DNA from: Apodemus sylvaticus
Lineage: Eukaryota; Chordata; Mammalia; Rodentia; Muridae
DNA: 64,000 nucleotides
Assembly: GCF_947179515.1 (NCBI RefSeq)
Contig: NC_067472.1
Coordinates: 203,525,568-203,589,567, forward strand
Direction: 5' to 3'
The notes beneath the pieces are model-generated. The model ran no database searches. It saw only the letters and a list, made by a program, of their open reading frames with translations, and was not told the origin of the DNA. Below, piece by piece: positions 45,024 to 55,952 of the stretch. The translations under genes and the position numbers were made by a program. Position 1 is the first letter of the stretch. The number at the start of each line of letters is the position of its first letter.

Positions 45024-45026
<3 letters not shown>

Positions 45027-45068
<42 letters not shown>

Positions 45069-45080
45069 GCACGCACGCGC
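45027..45080. repeat. (CA)n microsatellite ending in CGCA units
   Basis: About 19 CA units followed by ACGC repeats (acgcacgcacgcacgcgc), the latter CpG-containing and Z-DNA-prone. Confidence 0.97.
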
Positions 45081-45084
45081 ACCA

Positions 45085-45790
45085 TTTCATCTGAGTGTAT
45101 TCCAGTCCTCTAGCTCTGGTTTCTTCCCTCTCCAGTCTCTGGAAAGGTGTGTGATAGGCACCAGGATGTCCATCTACACTGTCTGCTCTGTTCCCTCAAA
45201 CAGGCCTTGGGCTTCCCCGCTTAGTGACTTAGCTCAGGCTACATCTCTCTATTGCACTTTGCCCAGAGTTCATTCAAGTGGAATCGCTGTGGTATCTACT
45301 ATTGCTTACTGTGCCTTTCTTAGGGTACATTTAACTTTACTTTTAAAGCAACAATTTGATTGTTTTCCATTCTTCCTTTCTCCTGATGATACCCTCTCAC
45401 AAAAACTAGCTGATACATTTTTTTGAAAGAGGATGTTTATTTCCCACTCGCTAAAACAAAACAAAACAAAAAAATCAAAACAAAAGCAAACTAACGGGGG
45501 AATCATCAGGCTTCACTGGTGCCAACATTCTTAGTTCCTTCATAAACAAGGACAATTCAGAGTAACTGACTCAATCTGAAATGAACTCCAAGTAGGGGCT
45601 TTACCAGTTGGACGGCTAAGTAACTTTTGATAGGTTTAACTGCTCAGATGTTTTTTTTTTTGGTCTGGTCATCTGTGTATACCTTATAAAGGTTTTCCCC
45701 TTGAGGTTTTCCAGTGATGTCTGAAATATCTGAAGTTAGGTGAAGCCACAGTTTAATCTGCTCAAAGAATTCCTTATGAACTTGTTGAAT
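45085..45790. other. unique DNA, no gene supported
   Basis: No recognised repeat apart from a short AAAAC run at about 45453-45485. Confidence 0.4.
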
Positions 45791-45794
45791 CTAA

Positions 45795-45890
45795 GAGGCT
45801 GACCTTGAATTTGCTGCGTCCTGTCCCCCAGACCTTGCTTCTGCCTCTGAAGTGCTGAGATTACAGGTGTGTACCACCAGGGCCAGCTTA
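45795..45890 (-). mobile_element. B1 fragment (antisense)
   Basis: aggctgaccttgaatttgct, ttgcttctgcctctgaagtg and ctgagattacaggtgtgtac are the reversed left half of B1. Confidence 0.75.
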
Positions 45891-46092
45891 TTCAAATATA
45901 TTCTTCATACAGCCCTATAGAATATTACTCAGAATAGTGACTTTTTTCATATACTCCTTCAAGTTTTTTTGATAAACTGGAAAGAGTTTTTCTGGATTGT
46001 ATTGCTAAGACTTTATATTCATCCAATTAATAGAGTTCACTTTTAATAGTTCCGTGAGTCTTCTTTATTCAGAGACCATTCTTTTAAAGTCA

Positions 46093-46195
46093 TCTAAGGC
46101 TAGAGATAAAGCTTTTTGGTAGAGTGCTGACCCAGCATACACTAGGCTCTGGTCTCTATCATTAGTACCACAGAACAAAACACCAACACACACTT
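46093..46195 (+). mobile_element. tRNA-derived SINE (ID/B4-like, sense, old)
   Basis: ggctagagataaagcttttt, ggtagagtgctgacccagca and tacactaggctctggtctct with an A/C-rich tail, in the order of ID/B4 heads (box A and box B like words). Confidence 0.6.
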
Positions 46196-46218
46196 AAGAG
46201 TAACTGGTTAGTATTATT

Positions 46219-46220
<2 letters not shown>

Positions 46221-46275
<55 letters not shown>

Positions 46276-46292
46276 TTTCCCACTCCCCACTC

Positions 46293-46358
<66 letters not shown>

Positions 46359-46410
46359 GTGGGTTTGTGTGTCTGTGTGTCTCTGTGTGTCTCTGTGTGT
46401 GCCAGCTCTC
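46221..46410. repeat. (TC)n-(TG)n-(TCTG)n compound microsatellite
   Basis: (TC)n at 46221-46271, a short C-rich spacer, (TG)n at 46295-46326, then TCTG units and TCTG/TG mixtures to about 46400. Long frames on both strands across it are repeat artefacts. Confidence 0.97.
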
Positions 46411-46429
46411 CCATTCTTCACAGGTGAGG

Positions 46430-46885
46430 TGCAAGGCCAGCTCAGCACAGTGACTGGAGATCACCATGGTCTCAGGTGGCAGCCCAGACCATGGACATCT
46501 AATTGGCTTCTGGTGGTAACTTGGACCATAGACTTTTACAGAGACCTCAGCTGCAGCAGGACCACAAGCCCAGACGTGGCTCTTCATGGCAGCCTTGGCC
46601 AGGGCATCTCCATGGCCTCGGGAGGTTGCAGAGTCTCCTCATATCTGTCTGTTCCTCACCACCATCGGGTTTCCAGTTCTATCTTTCTCCACAGTGAATG
46701 AACCCCTCGACTTCACTTTCTCTCCTATCTCTCCATCACACATTGGTCCATCATAGTGGTACCTGGGGCAGGTGCTTGGGGGCCTTTTGCCACTGCTCTG
46801 GCCAGCAGGGCTGAGGCAGACACCCAAGTATTGTTTAAACCAGTTCCTCTTCACACTTACACCCTTTCCACCAGAAAATAAAACC
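46430..46885 (+). mobile_element. murine interspersed repeat (MurSatRep-like)
   Basis: The text ggtctcaggtggcagcccag, accatggacatctaattggc, agctgcagcaggaccacaag and gccttggccagggcatctcc shows internal quasi-repeats of the GGCAGCCCAGACCATGGACATC type, typical of a murine satellite-like dispersed repeat. Open frames across it are not genes. The name is from recall and unverified. Confidence 0.4.
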
Positions 46886-46899
46886 CATCATAACATGAC

Positions 46900-47280
46900 A
46901 GCAGCTCAATGATAAATCATAAATTATGAAACACAATTTTTGAGAAAGGTCAGTTTTTTAATATCTTTACCCATCCCCCACTCTGCTAGTACTTAGCACC
47001 TATAAAAAATACTGCACACACATTTATATTTCAGGCATTTGAGGGGCATTATTCCATGACTCTCAAAGGCATATTAAGTTGGGTCTACAAACCAGACAAT
47101 TTTCCAACTCCTAAGTTTAATAAAAGAAAAATAGGACTCCAACCTAAAAGATTTTGTTTGTTTTATTTTTTGAAAGAGACAAGTTAAATTTGTGTCTGTG
47201 TGGAAATAGGGTTCCCAGATAAAATTCAGGATGTTCTGTTAATGTGGATTTTAGATAAACAATAAATATAATATTAGTAA
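46900..47280. other. unique DNA, no gene supported
   Basis: AT-rich sequence; no recognised repeat or exon. Confidence 0.35.
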
Positions 47281-47284
47281 CAGT

Positions 47285-47610
47285 ATGTTTGTATTAGTTA
47301 CTTTTCTTGTTGTTCTAACAGAACATCTGGACAAGAAAGGGTTTATCTTGGCTTACAGTTGAACGGAATACAGTCCATTATTATAAGGAAGGCTTGGTAG
47401 CTGGAGCATAAAGTAGCTGGTCACATTACATCTGTATTTAGGAAGTAGAGAGTAGAAAGGAAGTGAGTCTTTCTCAATGACCTACTCTTCCAGTAAGGTT
47501 TCGCCTCTTAAAGGTTCCACCATGTTCCAAAACATCAACACCAGCAGGGGACCAAATGCTGGAGTCTGGGGAAAATATTTGACAACAATGTTCCAAGCAA
47601 GGTCTACAAT
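47285..47610. mobile_element. LTR/MER-type interspersed repeat
   Basis: gtattagttacttttcttgt, gaaagggtttatcttggctt and agtccattattataaggaag follow the order of the widespread mammalian repeat that begins TCTTAGT/GTATTAGT. No coding content. Confidence 0.5.
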
Positions 47611-47814
47611 ATACTCATAGGAAGACCTAGTCTGTCCAATTGAAGTGCAAATTTAACTGGAAATTCTGGCTAGTTTGTCATTTTGTGCTTTGAGAAGAGA
47701 TCTCAGTTTATAGCTTAGTCTGGGCCTAGAATTTGTCATTCTTCAGCTTTAGTCTTCTGAATAATAGGATTGCAGGTAAATCACATTTGGAATTTATATA
47801 TTTATTTATATTCA

Positions 47815-47845
47815 TATAATATATATAATATAAAAAATATATAAG

Positions 47846-47907
<62 letters not shown>
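47815..47907. repeat. (TA)n-(CA)n microsatellite at a B2 tail
   Basis: TATA-rich sequence followed by about 22 perfect TA units and seven CA units. It lies at the A-tail side of the antisense B2 at 47908-48043 and probably grew from that tail. Confidence 0.95.
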
Positions 47908-47908
<1 letters not shown>

Positions 47909-48043
47909 CTGTCTTCATGCACATTGGGAGAGGGAAACAGATCCCATTACAGATGTTTGTGAGACACCATGTGATTACTAGAAATTTAACTCAGGACCTC
48001 TAGAAGAGCAGCCTCTTAACCTCCAAGCCATCTCTCTAGCCCC
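47908..48043 (-). mobile_element. B2 SINE (antisense, diverged)
   Basis: cccattacagatgtttgtga, gacaccatgtgattactaga, tttaactcaggacctctaga, agagcagcctcttaacctcc and aagccatctctctagcccc are a reversed B2 body and head. Confidence 0.88.
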
Positions 48044-48354
48044 TGGAATGTATTTCTAAAAAGATTGTTTTTAGAATAGGAAAAAGTATAGGGATTTATC
48101 AAACGCTCCCTGCTCCCTCACATCCTTAGCATCTTTGTCCCCTATGCTCAGGCAAAAGAAGCACATGCCACTCCTTTTCCATGGATCTTGCATTCATAGA
48201 TTCCAAATCTACATTTCACAATTAGGAATCCACACTATTTGAAAGAAATGTTATATTGTTGCTGACATGTGCTTTGTCATCAGACTTTGGTGTTTGCATA
48301 AACATTATACTATAATAGCTCTATATTACACTGACATTGTATTACATATTATAA

Positions 48355-49425
48355 GTGATCCACAGAGGATGTGAAACATGCTGATGCACATTCCATGTAT
48401 CTATCGGAGTGGAAACAAGGGTTCTTTGGAAAGTCTGTTGGATGTTGTTTTGCTGGAGCAACACATAAAGGAACATTTAACTGAAGCAGACACAGGTGAA
48501 AGGATGTTCTGCTAAAGCAAGCATGTGAAAGGACACGTGATGAACGATTCTTTGCTAACAACATACATGTATTGGTCGGCCTTATATTGCATAGCTGAAC
48601 TGCATTTGTCAGGACTCCATGGAGAGAAATGCACCAAAAACCATCTGGTGGCATGCCATATTTTCTTACCACTTCTGCAGACTCGGGCTTACTGGCAGCG
48701 TGATGTCAGCTGAAGCAAGACCCATGGAGGACAGGATATGTTTGGAGGACATAAATAGGTCTCACAGGGGCTGGAGAAATGGCTCAGTGGTTAAGAGCAT
48801 TGACTGCTCTTTGGGAGGTCCTGAGTTCAAATCCCAGCAACCACATGGTGGATCGCAACCATCCATAATGAGATCAGATGCCCTCTTCTGCTGTGTCTGA
48901 AGACAGCTACAGTGTACTTACATATAATAAATATAATCTTTAAAACAAATAGGTCTCACAGACAGTGGCGGAGGATGAGCTTGACTTGCTTATAGCACTA
49001 GCTGTGCAAATCTTGTGGGTCTCGTGTCTTCACTGATCTTCACTACCCAGAGAGGCACAGCCCAGAACTTCTCCTGGTCCTCCCTGGTCCCTCCTGTTAA
49101 CTTGTGCTGAGACTGAAGCCTGGCTGTCCCTGCTAGGTAGTGCCACCACAGTTGATTTATGTTTGCTGTCCCTACTCTACCAAACCAGACTGCTGGTACA
49201 CCTATAAAGTGTTCGGGTATGGATGGAGCTGCCATCTCTAACCATGAAGTAAACTGCCGATTTCCAGACAACACAGACAGGAGTTGCTCCAAAGAACCAT
49301 TTCTAACCAGGTCCACTTCCCCTGAATCCTTCCCCCACCCCCACCACCCCTGCTACCTCTGGTAGGTGGTGGGCTAAAAGGAGGTTAAAGTGTTTAAGAA
49401 CCGTTATTAAAAGTAAGGTTTGAAA
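48355..49425 (+). mobile_element. murine LTR-like block, split by a B2
   Basis: A roughly 900-bp non-SINE block with promoter-like words (gcgtgatgtcagctgaagca, a CRE-like site, and acataaatagg, TATA-like, at 48750-48759) just before the B2. After the B2 come ggatgagcttgacttgctta, gcactagctgtgcaaatctt, gggtctcgtgtcttcactga and cctataaagtgttcgggtat. I recognise the text as a dispersed murine repeat, most likely an LTR, but cannot name it with certainty. No protein is encoded. Confidence 0.42.
48753..48961 (+). mobile_element. B2 SINE (sense) with perfect 15-bp target duplication
   Basis: A mouse-type B2: ggggctggagaaatggctca (pol III box A region), ttcaaatcccagcaaccaca (box B region), gatgccctcttctgctgtgt and the AATAAA-rich tail. 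It is flanked by aaataggtctcacag at 48753-48767 and 48947-48961, identical on both sides. High identity and the intact duplication mark it as young. Confidence 0.97.
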
Positions 49426-49429
49426 AAAT

Positions 49430-50460
49430 TAACATTACAACCTGTACTATCCTTTTCTTTATAGATACATAACTATATGTATATGGTTTCTGAATCTCCA
49501 TCATCAGTTAAGGAACAGAGAAGGGATGACAGTAAGAAAGTACATAACAAGTGTCTTAACTACCAATAGCTAACCATGTTTGGGTGACATAAGCTAGATC
49601 TGATGAGTGAAAGGTAAAAGCATTCTTAATGTGTGTGTGTGTGTGTGTACATATATATCTATCTTGATATATATGTGTATGTTTAGTGAAATATTAAAAA
49701 AGTAGAACCGACATGTTCCCGCTCTTGCCCTGCTACTGTCTGGACAACCTGTTCTTATCTTGTTGGGATTCACTGGCCTGGAGCTCCGGAAATGTCTCCA
49801 CCCAGCTCGCTAGGTTCCCACTGGCAAGTCACTACCACGCCAATCCATGCTTCAAATCCCCCATGGCCTTTGTGGTGCACATGTGGCAAACCCAAGCTTT
49901 GCTGCTGTACCTTTCTCTCTTAAACCCAGATGAGCTGCTGAGTGAAGGAAAATGCAGCACAAATTTAGTTCAGAAACAACTGGTAACTCAATCTCTGGGT
50001 GCCACAACTAGACTCTAATCTTGCAAGCCCTATTAATACATGATTTCTCCAGTGGTGAATCCTTGGAGATCCACCATGATACCAGGAAACTGTAGCAGCT
50101 ATATCTAACCCATGTGCTGTCCCCGTTCCAAAAAGACTAAATCTCTCCTGCTTCATTTTGTGAAGTTATCATTTCTCATGTCTAGCTCACTAGGAAAACC
50201 ACAACTCAGAAGTTAGTAAGTGGCCAAGGCTTCCTCACTCTTAACAATGTTAAGCAGGTCTGGAGCAGACAGACACAAAGATAGACCGGATCACTGGACC
50301 ACAAATTAGAATAGGCAGGGGGAAGTTTGCCTGGGTCGGCCTTCTAACCAGAAGTCATCCTGAAGGAATCTTGAGTCACAAGTAGTTAAACTGATCCTTT
50401 TAAGAGTTACGCCCATGCTAAGGCCCTGCTGCTCCTGAGAAACTGTCTAGTCTTCAGGTG
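49430..50460. other. mostly unique DNA with a short (TG)n
   Basis: A small (TG)n/(TA)n tract lies at 49629-49690. The open frame at 49713-50018 has no splice or promoter context. No recognised gene. Confidence 0.4.
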
Positions 50461-50472
50461 TGTGCACCTGGG

Positions 50473-50829
50473 AAGGGAAGGGAAGGGAAGGGAAGGGAAG
50501 GGAAGGGAAGGGGAGGGGAGGGGAGGGGAGGGAAGGGGAGGGGAGGGGAGGGGGAAGGGGAGGGAAGGGGAAAGGAGGGAGGGAGGGGAGGGGGAGAGGA
50601 GGGGAGGGAAGGGAGGGGAGGGAGGGGAAGGGAGGGCGGAGGGGGGAGGGGGACACTGAGGGAAGGGAGGGGAGGGGAGAGGAGGGGAGGGGGAGGGGAA
50701 GGGAGGGGAGGGGAGGGAAGGGGAGGGGAGGGGAGGGGAGGGGAGGGAAGGGGAGGGGGCGGGAGGGGAGGGAAGGGGAGGGGGCGGGAGGGGAGGGAAG
50801 GGGAGGGGGCGGGAGGGGAGGGAAGGGGA
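50473..50829. repeat. (GGGGA)n/(GGGAA)n purine minisatellite
   Basis: About 357 bp of almost pure purine on the plus strand. It begins with seven GGGAA units and continues as GGGGA, GGGA and GGGGGA units in mixed order, with a few C interruptions, including a threefold repeat of a 37-bp higher-order unit containing GGGGGCGGG at 50755-50829. Runs of four or more G spaced by A occur dozens of times, ideal for G-quadruplexes, and the tract is also a triplex candidate. Glycine/arginine/glutamate frames are artefacts. Confidence 0.97.
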
Positions 50830-52525
50830 ACTTAGGTATTTTCCTTCAGGATTTTGAAGTTGAGTCATTGACTTGAAGAGGATACTTACAGCATTAAATA
50901 TGGAAATGATATGAGGGACAGCAATATACAGGTTCTTTAGGATGCTACCACGCCCACGGTCGTTCTTGTCAATACTGTTATTGGATTTTGTTTAATTTTT
51001 CCATGGGTGGTATCTCACTATGTTGCCTAAGGTAGTCTTTAACTTGTGGGATCCTACTATGTCAACCTGCCAGGAGACTGAGACTACAAGTACTTAGCAG
51101 CCCTGTAAATTTGTTTTTGGAAAATAAACATATCTTTCAGTTTTTGTTTATTGAAAATGATATCTGCAACTTTTTCACAGTTGGTATCTTTTATGAATAT
51201 ACTGTGTATATTGTGTGTGTTGTGTCTGTATCTATGTTTGTGTGGGTGTACGCATGCTGTTGTGTGAAATTCTCATGGCATACAGCAGGGTGGCATACAG
51301 CGTTTTGATACTTTGTCTTTCTAGCTGCTATGCTGGTTTTAATCAGGAAGCCTGTGCTTTTCCGCTGCCTGCAGAGGGCTACCAATGACTGGAGTGGTCA
51401 TAGAACCTACAAGAGAACCTACTCCTGCCATTTCCCCAAAACACCATAATGTCTAACTGGAATCTGAATATTCATTCCTCTATGTCCACAGAAAAGTCAT
51501 TGATGACACAGTAACACACACTAGATTCAAACATGGACTTGAATATACACCAGAAGGAGGCTGTCTAGTTGTTTTCTCTCGTGGAACACCTGTTGTGGGG
51601 CAACCTCTGCTTCCTAGAAGTCAGGAAGAGTAAGAAGGAATAGTACCAACTCTGCACCAAGAAAGCTTTCATCCCCATGTGGAGATGTAAACAAACATTA
51701 GTTTCAGAAGTCATGGATCCTTTTAGCCTAGTCCTTCATGATGCAGACAACATTGTTCTATACTTTTGAAATAAATTTTAAAACTCTTAATATTAGCCAC
51801 CATTTACTGAGGTCTTAATGTGTGGGGTAGAAAGCTGTTTTCTTTGACTTACAAACTGGCTCTTATAAGGTCTCTATTAAGGGGATACGGCTATTACTTT
51901 GTTTCAGATCAACTCTAGCACACAGAAACTAAATACATTTTCTATAGCAAACCACTTCATTGTGCCTTCCATAATGAAGCCCTCAACTGAGGCTCTGAAC
52001 TCAAGGAGTCTGATCTCTAAGCATGTACTCTTAATCAGCAAGTATAAATTTCCATATTTTCTTTTTTTTAACCTAAGGGTAAGTTTTCTTCCATTTCTAA
52101 AATGAGATGTGATTTATATCTATAGAATTCACCCCTTCAAGTCCCTCCCTCAATGTCTTTTACGATTTATTTTAGCCAAGCATGGTGACACACAACTTCA
52201 GACTCTGTACTTGGACACCTTTAATGCATTTACTAATTGAAGAATATTGAGGTTATTTTGACCTTTTGAATATTATGAAACATGTCTTACAAATATTCCC
52301 TTGTAAATTTTGGTGGACATAGGTTCTTAATTATCTTGAATATACCTAAAAATTAACTTTGTATTTAACTTTTTGAAGAATTGTCAAGATGGTTTCCTAA
52401 AGTGGATTCACCATAAGTGTTTAGTAAGTCCAAGTACCTCATGTAAGCAGACCATTCAGTATTCATTCTTGTGTTATTGGTTTATTCACTGGGCAATTTT
52501 CCTCAGGTCTGGCATATGCTATAAT
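50830..52525. other. mostly unique DNA with a B1 remnant
   Basis: A B1-like remnant lies at 51000-51105 and a short head-like word (agccaagcatggtgacacac) at 52175. No gene supported. Confidence 0.4.
51000..51105 (-). mobile_element. B1-like fragment (antisense, old)
   Basis: ggtatctcactatgttgcct, aaggtagtctttaacttgtg and gagactgagactacaagtac follow the reversed B1/7SL-SINE order with many changes. Confidence 0.5.
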
Positions 52526-52526
52526 A

Positions 52527-52529
<3 letters not shown>

Positions 52530-52580
<51 letters not shown>

Positions 52581-52592
52581 GTCTCTCTCTCT

Positions 52593-52630
<38 letters not shown>
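52530..52630. repeat. (TC)n-(TG)n compound microsatellite
   Basis: (TC)n from 52530 to about 52594 with one GTCTG interruption, then (TG)n to 52629. Same architecture as 46221-46326. Confidence 0.97.
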
Positions 52631-52789
52631 TGATACTTCTCTTATGGCCAATGATATATATGCATTCATTGGTCATTTGTATATTGCCTGCCTTTCCCTA
52701 AAACGATTTTCTTAAATCTCTTTGTTTCCTTGCTAAATGGTCTGAATGTGACCCCTGGAGTTCATGCGTTAAGTGTGTTAATATTTGCT

Positions 52790-52925
52790 CTGAGTAGTAC
52801 ATGCACACACATGGAATCCCATCTAGTAGAGAGGCTGACATAAAGGGACCATTTGAGCCTAGGTTTTAGAGACCAACCAGGGAAACACAAGAGTCGAAGT
52901 CTCCATCATAGAAACACAAAAACAA
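52790..52925 (+). mobile_element. B1-like SINE (sense, old)
   Basis: acatgcacacacatggaatc, gagaggctgacataaaggga and gagaccaaccagggaaacac followed by an A-rich tail, in diverged B1/proto-B1 order. Confidence 0.5.
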
Positions 52926-52929
52926 GCAA

Positions 52930-53590
52930 AACTCAGTGGCTAAGAGATTGAAATGACCTTGGGGGCCATTACGAGGTTAGTAGGTACTGAGGAGAGAGTC
53001 TTCCTGAATAGGAGTAGCACCAGGTAAGGACAGTACTTCCTTTTATTCCTTTGCTCTTCTGTCTCTTCGACCATATGGGGACTCCACAAGACTGTCGTTA
53101 TTATACACTACATTTTACGGCCTTGACATTCCCAGCATCCCCAACTGTAGGAAATTAATATCTGATTTTTATAAATCAATTGTGGTCTTCTGTGGTGTTG
53201 AGTCAGATGGGCTAAGACATTGTCCATAATGTAATGATTACCCTGGGCCCATCTTCCTTGGTGATGTAAACATAATAACCTATGTTCTAACAGATGGTAA
53301 CAATAGCCTGTTCAACCTGGTATGCTTTCAAACCCATTGAAGAAAATCATCATCTATAATTATTAGTAATATAGATATTTTTAGAAATTATGAATATTTA
53401 GTCTGATTCTTAGAAATTGGTGATGGATATAGTCTTTTTAACTTTGACATGCTGTTCTTCTTCACTTAAATCCACCCTATAAGCTTTGCCTACATATTTT
53501 TCAATAGAGTAAATCTGATCATGTTCCATTCTATCTCAAAACCTTCTTTATCTTTCCAATTACCACCAAAAATAAATACCATCTTCAAGG
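52930..53590. other. unique DNA, no gene supported
   Basis: No recognised repeat or exon. Confidence 0.35.
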
Positions 53591-53593
53591 CAA

Positions 53594-53728
53594 GTTGATG
53601 GTGGCATATACCTTTAATCCCACCAACTGGAAGGCAGAAGCAGGCAGATATCTGTGAGTTAGAGGCCAGCTTGGTTTACATAATGAGTTCCAGGACAGCC
53701 AGAGCTACATAGAGAAACCTAGTCTCAG
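53594..53728 (+). mobile_element. B1 SINE (sense)
   Basis: gatggtggcatatacctttaa (box A region), aaggcagaagcaggcagata, gttagaggccagcttggttt, gagttccaggacagccagag and ctacatagagaaacctagtc are a complete B1 body. Its tail runs into a (TG)n array. Confidence 0.93.
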
Positions 53729-53734
53729 AAAATC

Positions 53735-53832
53735 AATGTGTGTGAGTGTGTGTGTGTGTGTGTGTGTGTATACACATGTATGTTTGTATGTATGTATATG
53801 TGTGTATATGTACATATATATGTATATATGTA
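53735..53832. repeat. (TG)n-(TA)n microsatellite at a B1 tail
   Basis: TG units to 53769 then a mix of TATA, TGTA and CATG words to about 53832, directly after the B1. Confidence 0.93.
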
Positions 53833-53839
53833 CCATCTT

Positions 53840-54135
53840 CAAAATGTTTTCATTATTTTCACTTAAGAAATTACTAAGAGATAGTTTGTATGATAACCTA
53901 GAACAGACATATATACACAGAAATCATGCAAATAAACACACGTTCACCCAGAAACAAATAAGATTTCTTTCTTTTTACATGTTACTAAGTTAGTTCATTG
54001 TGTTGTTTGTTTCAGTTTGGGCAGTTCTGGGGCTGGGATCCAGGCCTTATGTCTGCTTAGGATGCAGCTGTTCATGATAAAATACACAATTTCAAAAGTA
54101 AGACTTATACAATGTCACTCTGAAACATGTTCAAA
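53840..54135. other. unique DNA, no gene supported
   Basis: AT-rich, no recognised repeat. Confidence 0.3.
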
Positions 54136-54139
54136 TATG

Positions 54140-54545
54140 GTGAGTTAGGGTTACTATTGCTGTGGTGAAACACCATGGTCAGAGCAACTTAGGAAGGAAA
54201 GGCTTTGTTTTGCTCACAGTTCAGTCAATCTAACAGTACAATCATCAAAAGCTATGAGGGCAGGGACTCACAAAGGCAGGGAGCTGGAGGCAGAAGATAC
54301 CTATGCCATAGACGATGCTGCCCCACGACTTGCTCACCTTACTTTCTTATAGAGCCCAGGACCACCAACCCAGCAATGGTACCACCCACAATGGACTGGG
54401 CCTTCCCCCACTGATCACTAATTAGGAAAATGCTTTATAGCCAGATCTTATGGAGGCATCTTCTTAATTGAGGTTCCCTCCTTTCCAATGACTTTAACTT
54501 GTGTCAAAATGACATAAAGCCATCCAGTACAGTAAGTTTCTGCAA
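54140..54545. mobile_element. rodent LTR-type repeat, TGTCTTAGT class (best copy)
   Basis: gggttactattgctgtggtg, aaacaccatggtcagagcaa, gagcccaggaccaccaaccc, cacccacaatggactgggcc, tcttaattgaggttccctcc and tgtgtcaaaatgacataaag give the full order of this widespread rodent repeat. The copy lacks large breaks. Confidence 0.65.
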
Positions 54546-54549
54546 TTCC

Positions 54550-55055
54550 CACAAATCTTCCTGTAGCATAACTCAAGCCTGTTTGTATAAATCATTTTCA
54601 AAACTAAAATTACATTTATTAATTTAAGAGGCATGAAAATCTATATTTCTTCCTTTGAAAAAGGCGGGGAGGTGCCCAGAAACCTGTGTTTTTTATTAAC
54701 TTTCCCATGTTCATTCTTCAGAACAGGTTGAGAAGTAACTGCTATTTTCTATAACTTTCTGTTCTTCCCCCATCACTTCTCAAACACTTTTTTTAAACAA
54801 CACTTTTTTTTCTATCTAGAATCAGCCCTTGTTACTGACATCTTACTGGGTCCCTCTGCTTATTCCCTGAGCATAAGAATATCTCATTTCCCTAGATTTA
54901 CTATAAATCCATGCTCGGGTCTTCTTTTGATGACACTTCTCTTGTACTGCCCCATATCCTATACACTGTAAACAACCATAGTATAGGACAACATTTGTCC
55001 CCCAGTGGGGACCACAATGGTCCAGTTTAAGTCAAGACTTTTGTGTTTGATGTGT
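54550..55055. other. unique DNA, no gene supported
   Basis: No recognised repeat or exon. Confidence 0.35.
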
Positions 55056-55057
55056 TT

Positions 55058-55168
55058 GAGGCAGGGTCTTACTACACAGCCCACACTACTAGCCTTGAAT
55101 TTGGCACTCTCTTGCCTCCACCTCCCAGATTTGTGGGATTACAACTATGTACCACCAGGCCGGCCCTA
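55058..55168 (-). mobile_element. B1 fragment (antisense)
   Basis: ggcagggtcttactacacag, ccttgaatttggcactctct and gtgggattacaactatgtac are reversed B1 text. Confidence 0.78.
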
Positions 55169-55454
55169 AAATAAGAATGCATTTAAATGGAACCTTTCTC
55201 TGTGGGCCTAGGTCAGTTAAGAGAGAGTTTAAGTGAAAGCAGATTGTTGAATTTAATGAGATTATGGGCATACATAAGTGAATGGCAACCTTTGCTGGGT
55301 GGATATTTATGCAACCTAGTCTTCGATTAACTTTCTCAATATTCTCACTATTCTCAATATGCAGGCATAAGGCATAATGATCAGATTTAAATGCTAATAT
55401 CCAAAGTAGTTCAGGGCTTAATTTTTCCTTATCCTATCTTATGTTAGGTTCCTT

Positions 55455-55952
55455 AAGAGTACCTGGTCTAAGAGCTTCTGGGCTAATTAATATCCACTTA
55501 TCAGTGATTGCATTCCATGTGTATTCTTTTGTGATTGGGTTACCTCACTTAGGACAATATTTTCCATTTCCAACCATTTGCCTAAAAATTTCATGAATTC
55601 ATTGTTTTTAATTGCTGAGTAGTATTTCAATGTGTAAATACACCACATTTTCTGTATCCATTTTTCCATTGAGGGACAAGCTCTGAATACTCACGACATA
55701 AAATTAGCATATCTTCATGTTCATGGGAACATGAAGAAGGAAGGAGAAGGCCCTGATCCTGGAAAGGCTTGATCCAGCATTTGTAGGGGAGTACCAGGAC
55801 AGAGAAAAGGGATAGGGTGATTGGAGAATGGGTGGAGAGAAGAGAGCTGATGGGACATATGGGGAGTAGAGAACTGGGAAAGGGGAAAGCATTTGGAATG
55901 TAAACAAAAAATATAAAAAAGAAAAAAGAAAGAAAAAAAGAGTGCCTGGTCT
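55455..55952. mobile_element. LINE-1 insertion with 5' inversion (twin priming)
   Basis: The left part (55470-55677) is antisense L1: its minus strand encodes the ORF2 C-terminus (EKWIQKMWC, YYSAIKNNEFMKFLGKW, SLISGY and stop). The right part (55678-55937) is sense L1 3' UTR (ccctgatcctggaaaggctt to gcatttggaatgtaaacaaa) with an A-rich tail. The pair is flanked by aagagtacctggtct at 55455-55469 and aagagtgcctggtct at 55938-55952, a 15-bp target duplication with one difference. One insertion event with inversion explains this; two independent insertions would not share a duplication. Confidence 0.9.

Noticed and set aside
46162..46701. Open frames of 134-141 codons on both strands
   Set aside because: They pass through the (TC)n-(TG)n array and a dispersed murine repeat; there is no conserved domain.
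50407..50876. Long open frames (up to 153 codons) on both strands over the G-rich tract
   Set aside because: They encode only Gly/Arg/Glu or Pro/Ser/Leu periodic peptides produced by the simple repeat.
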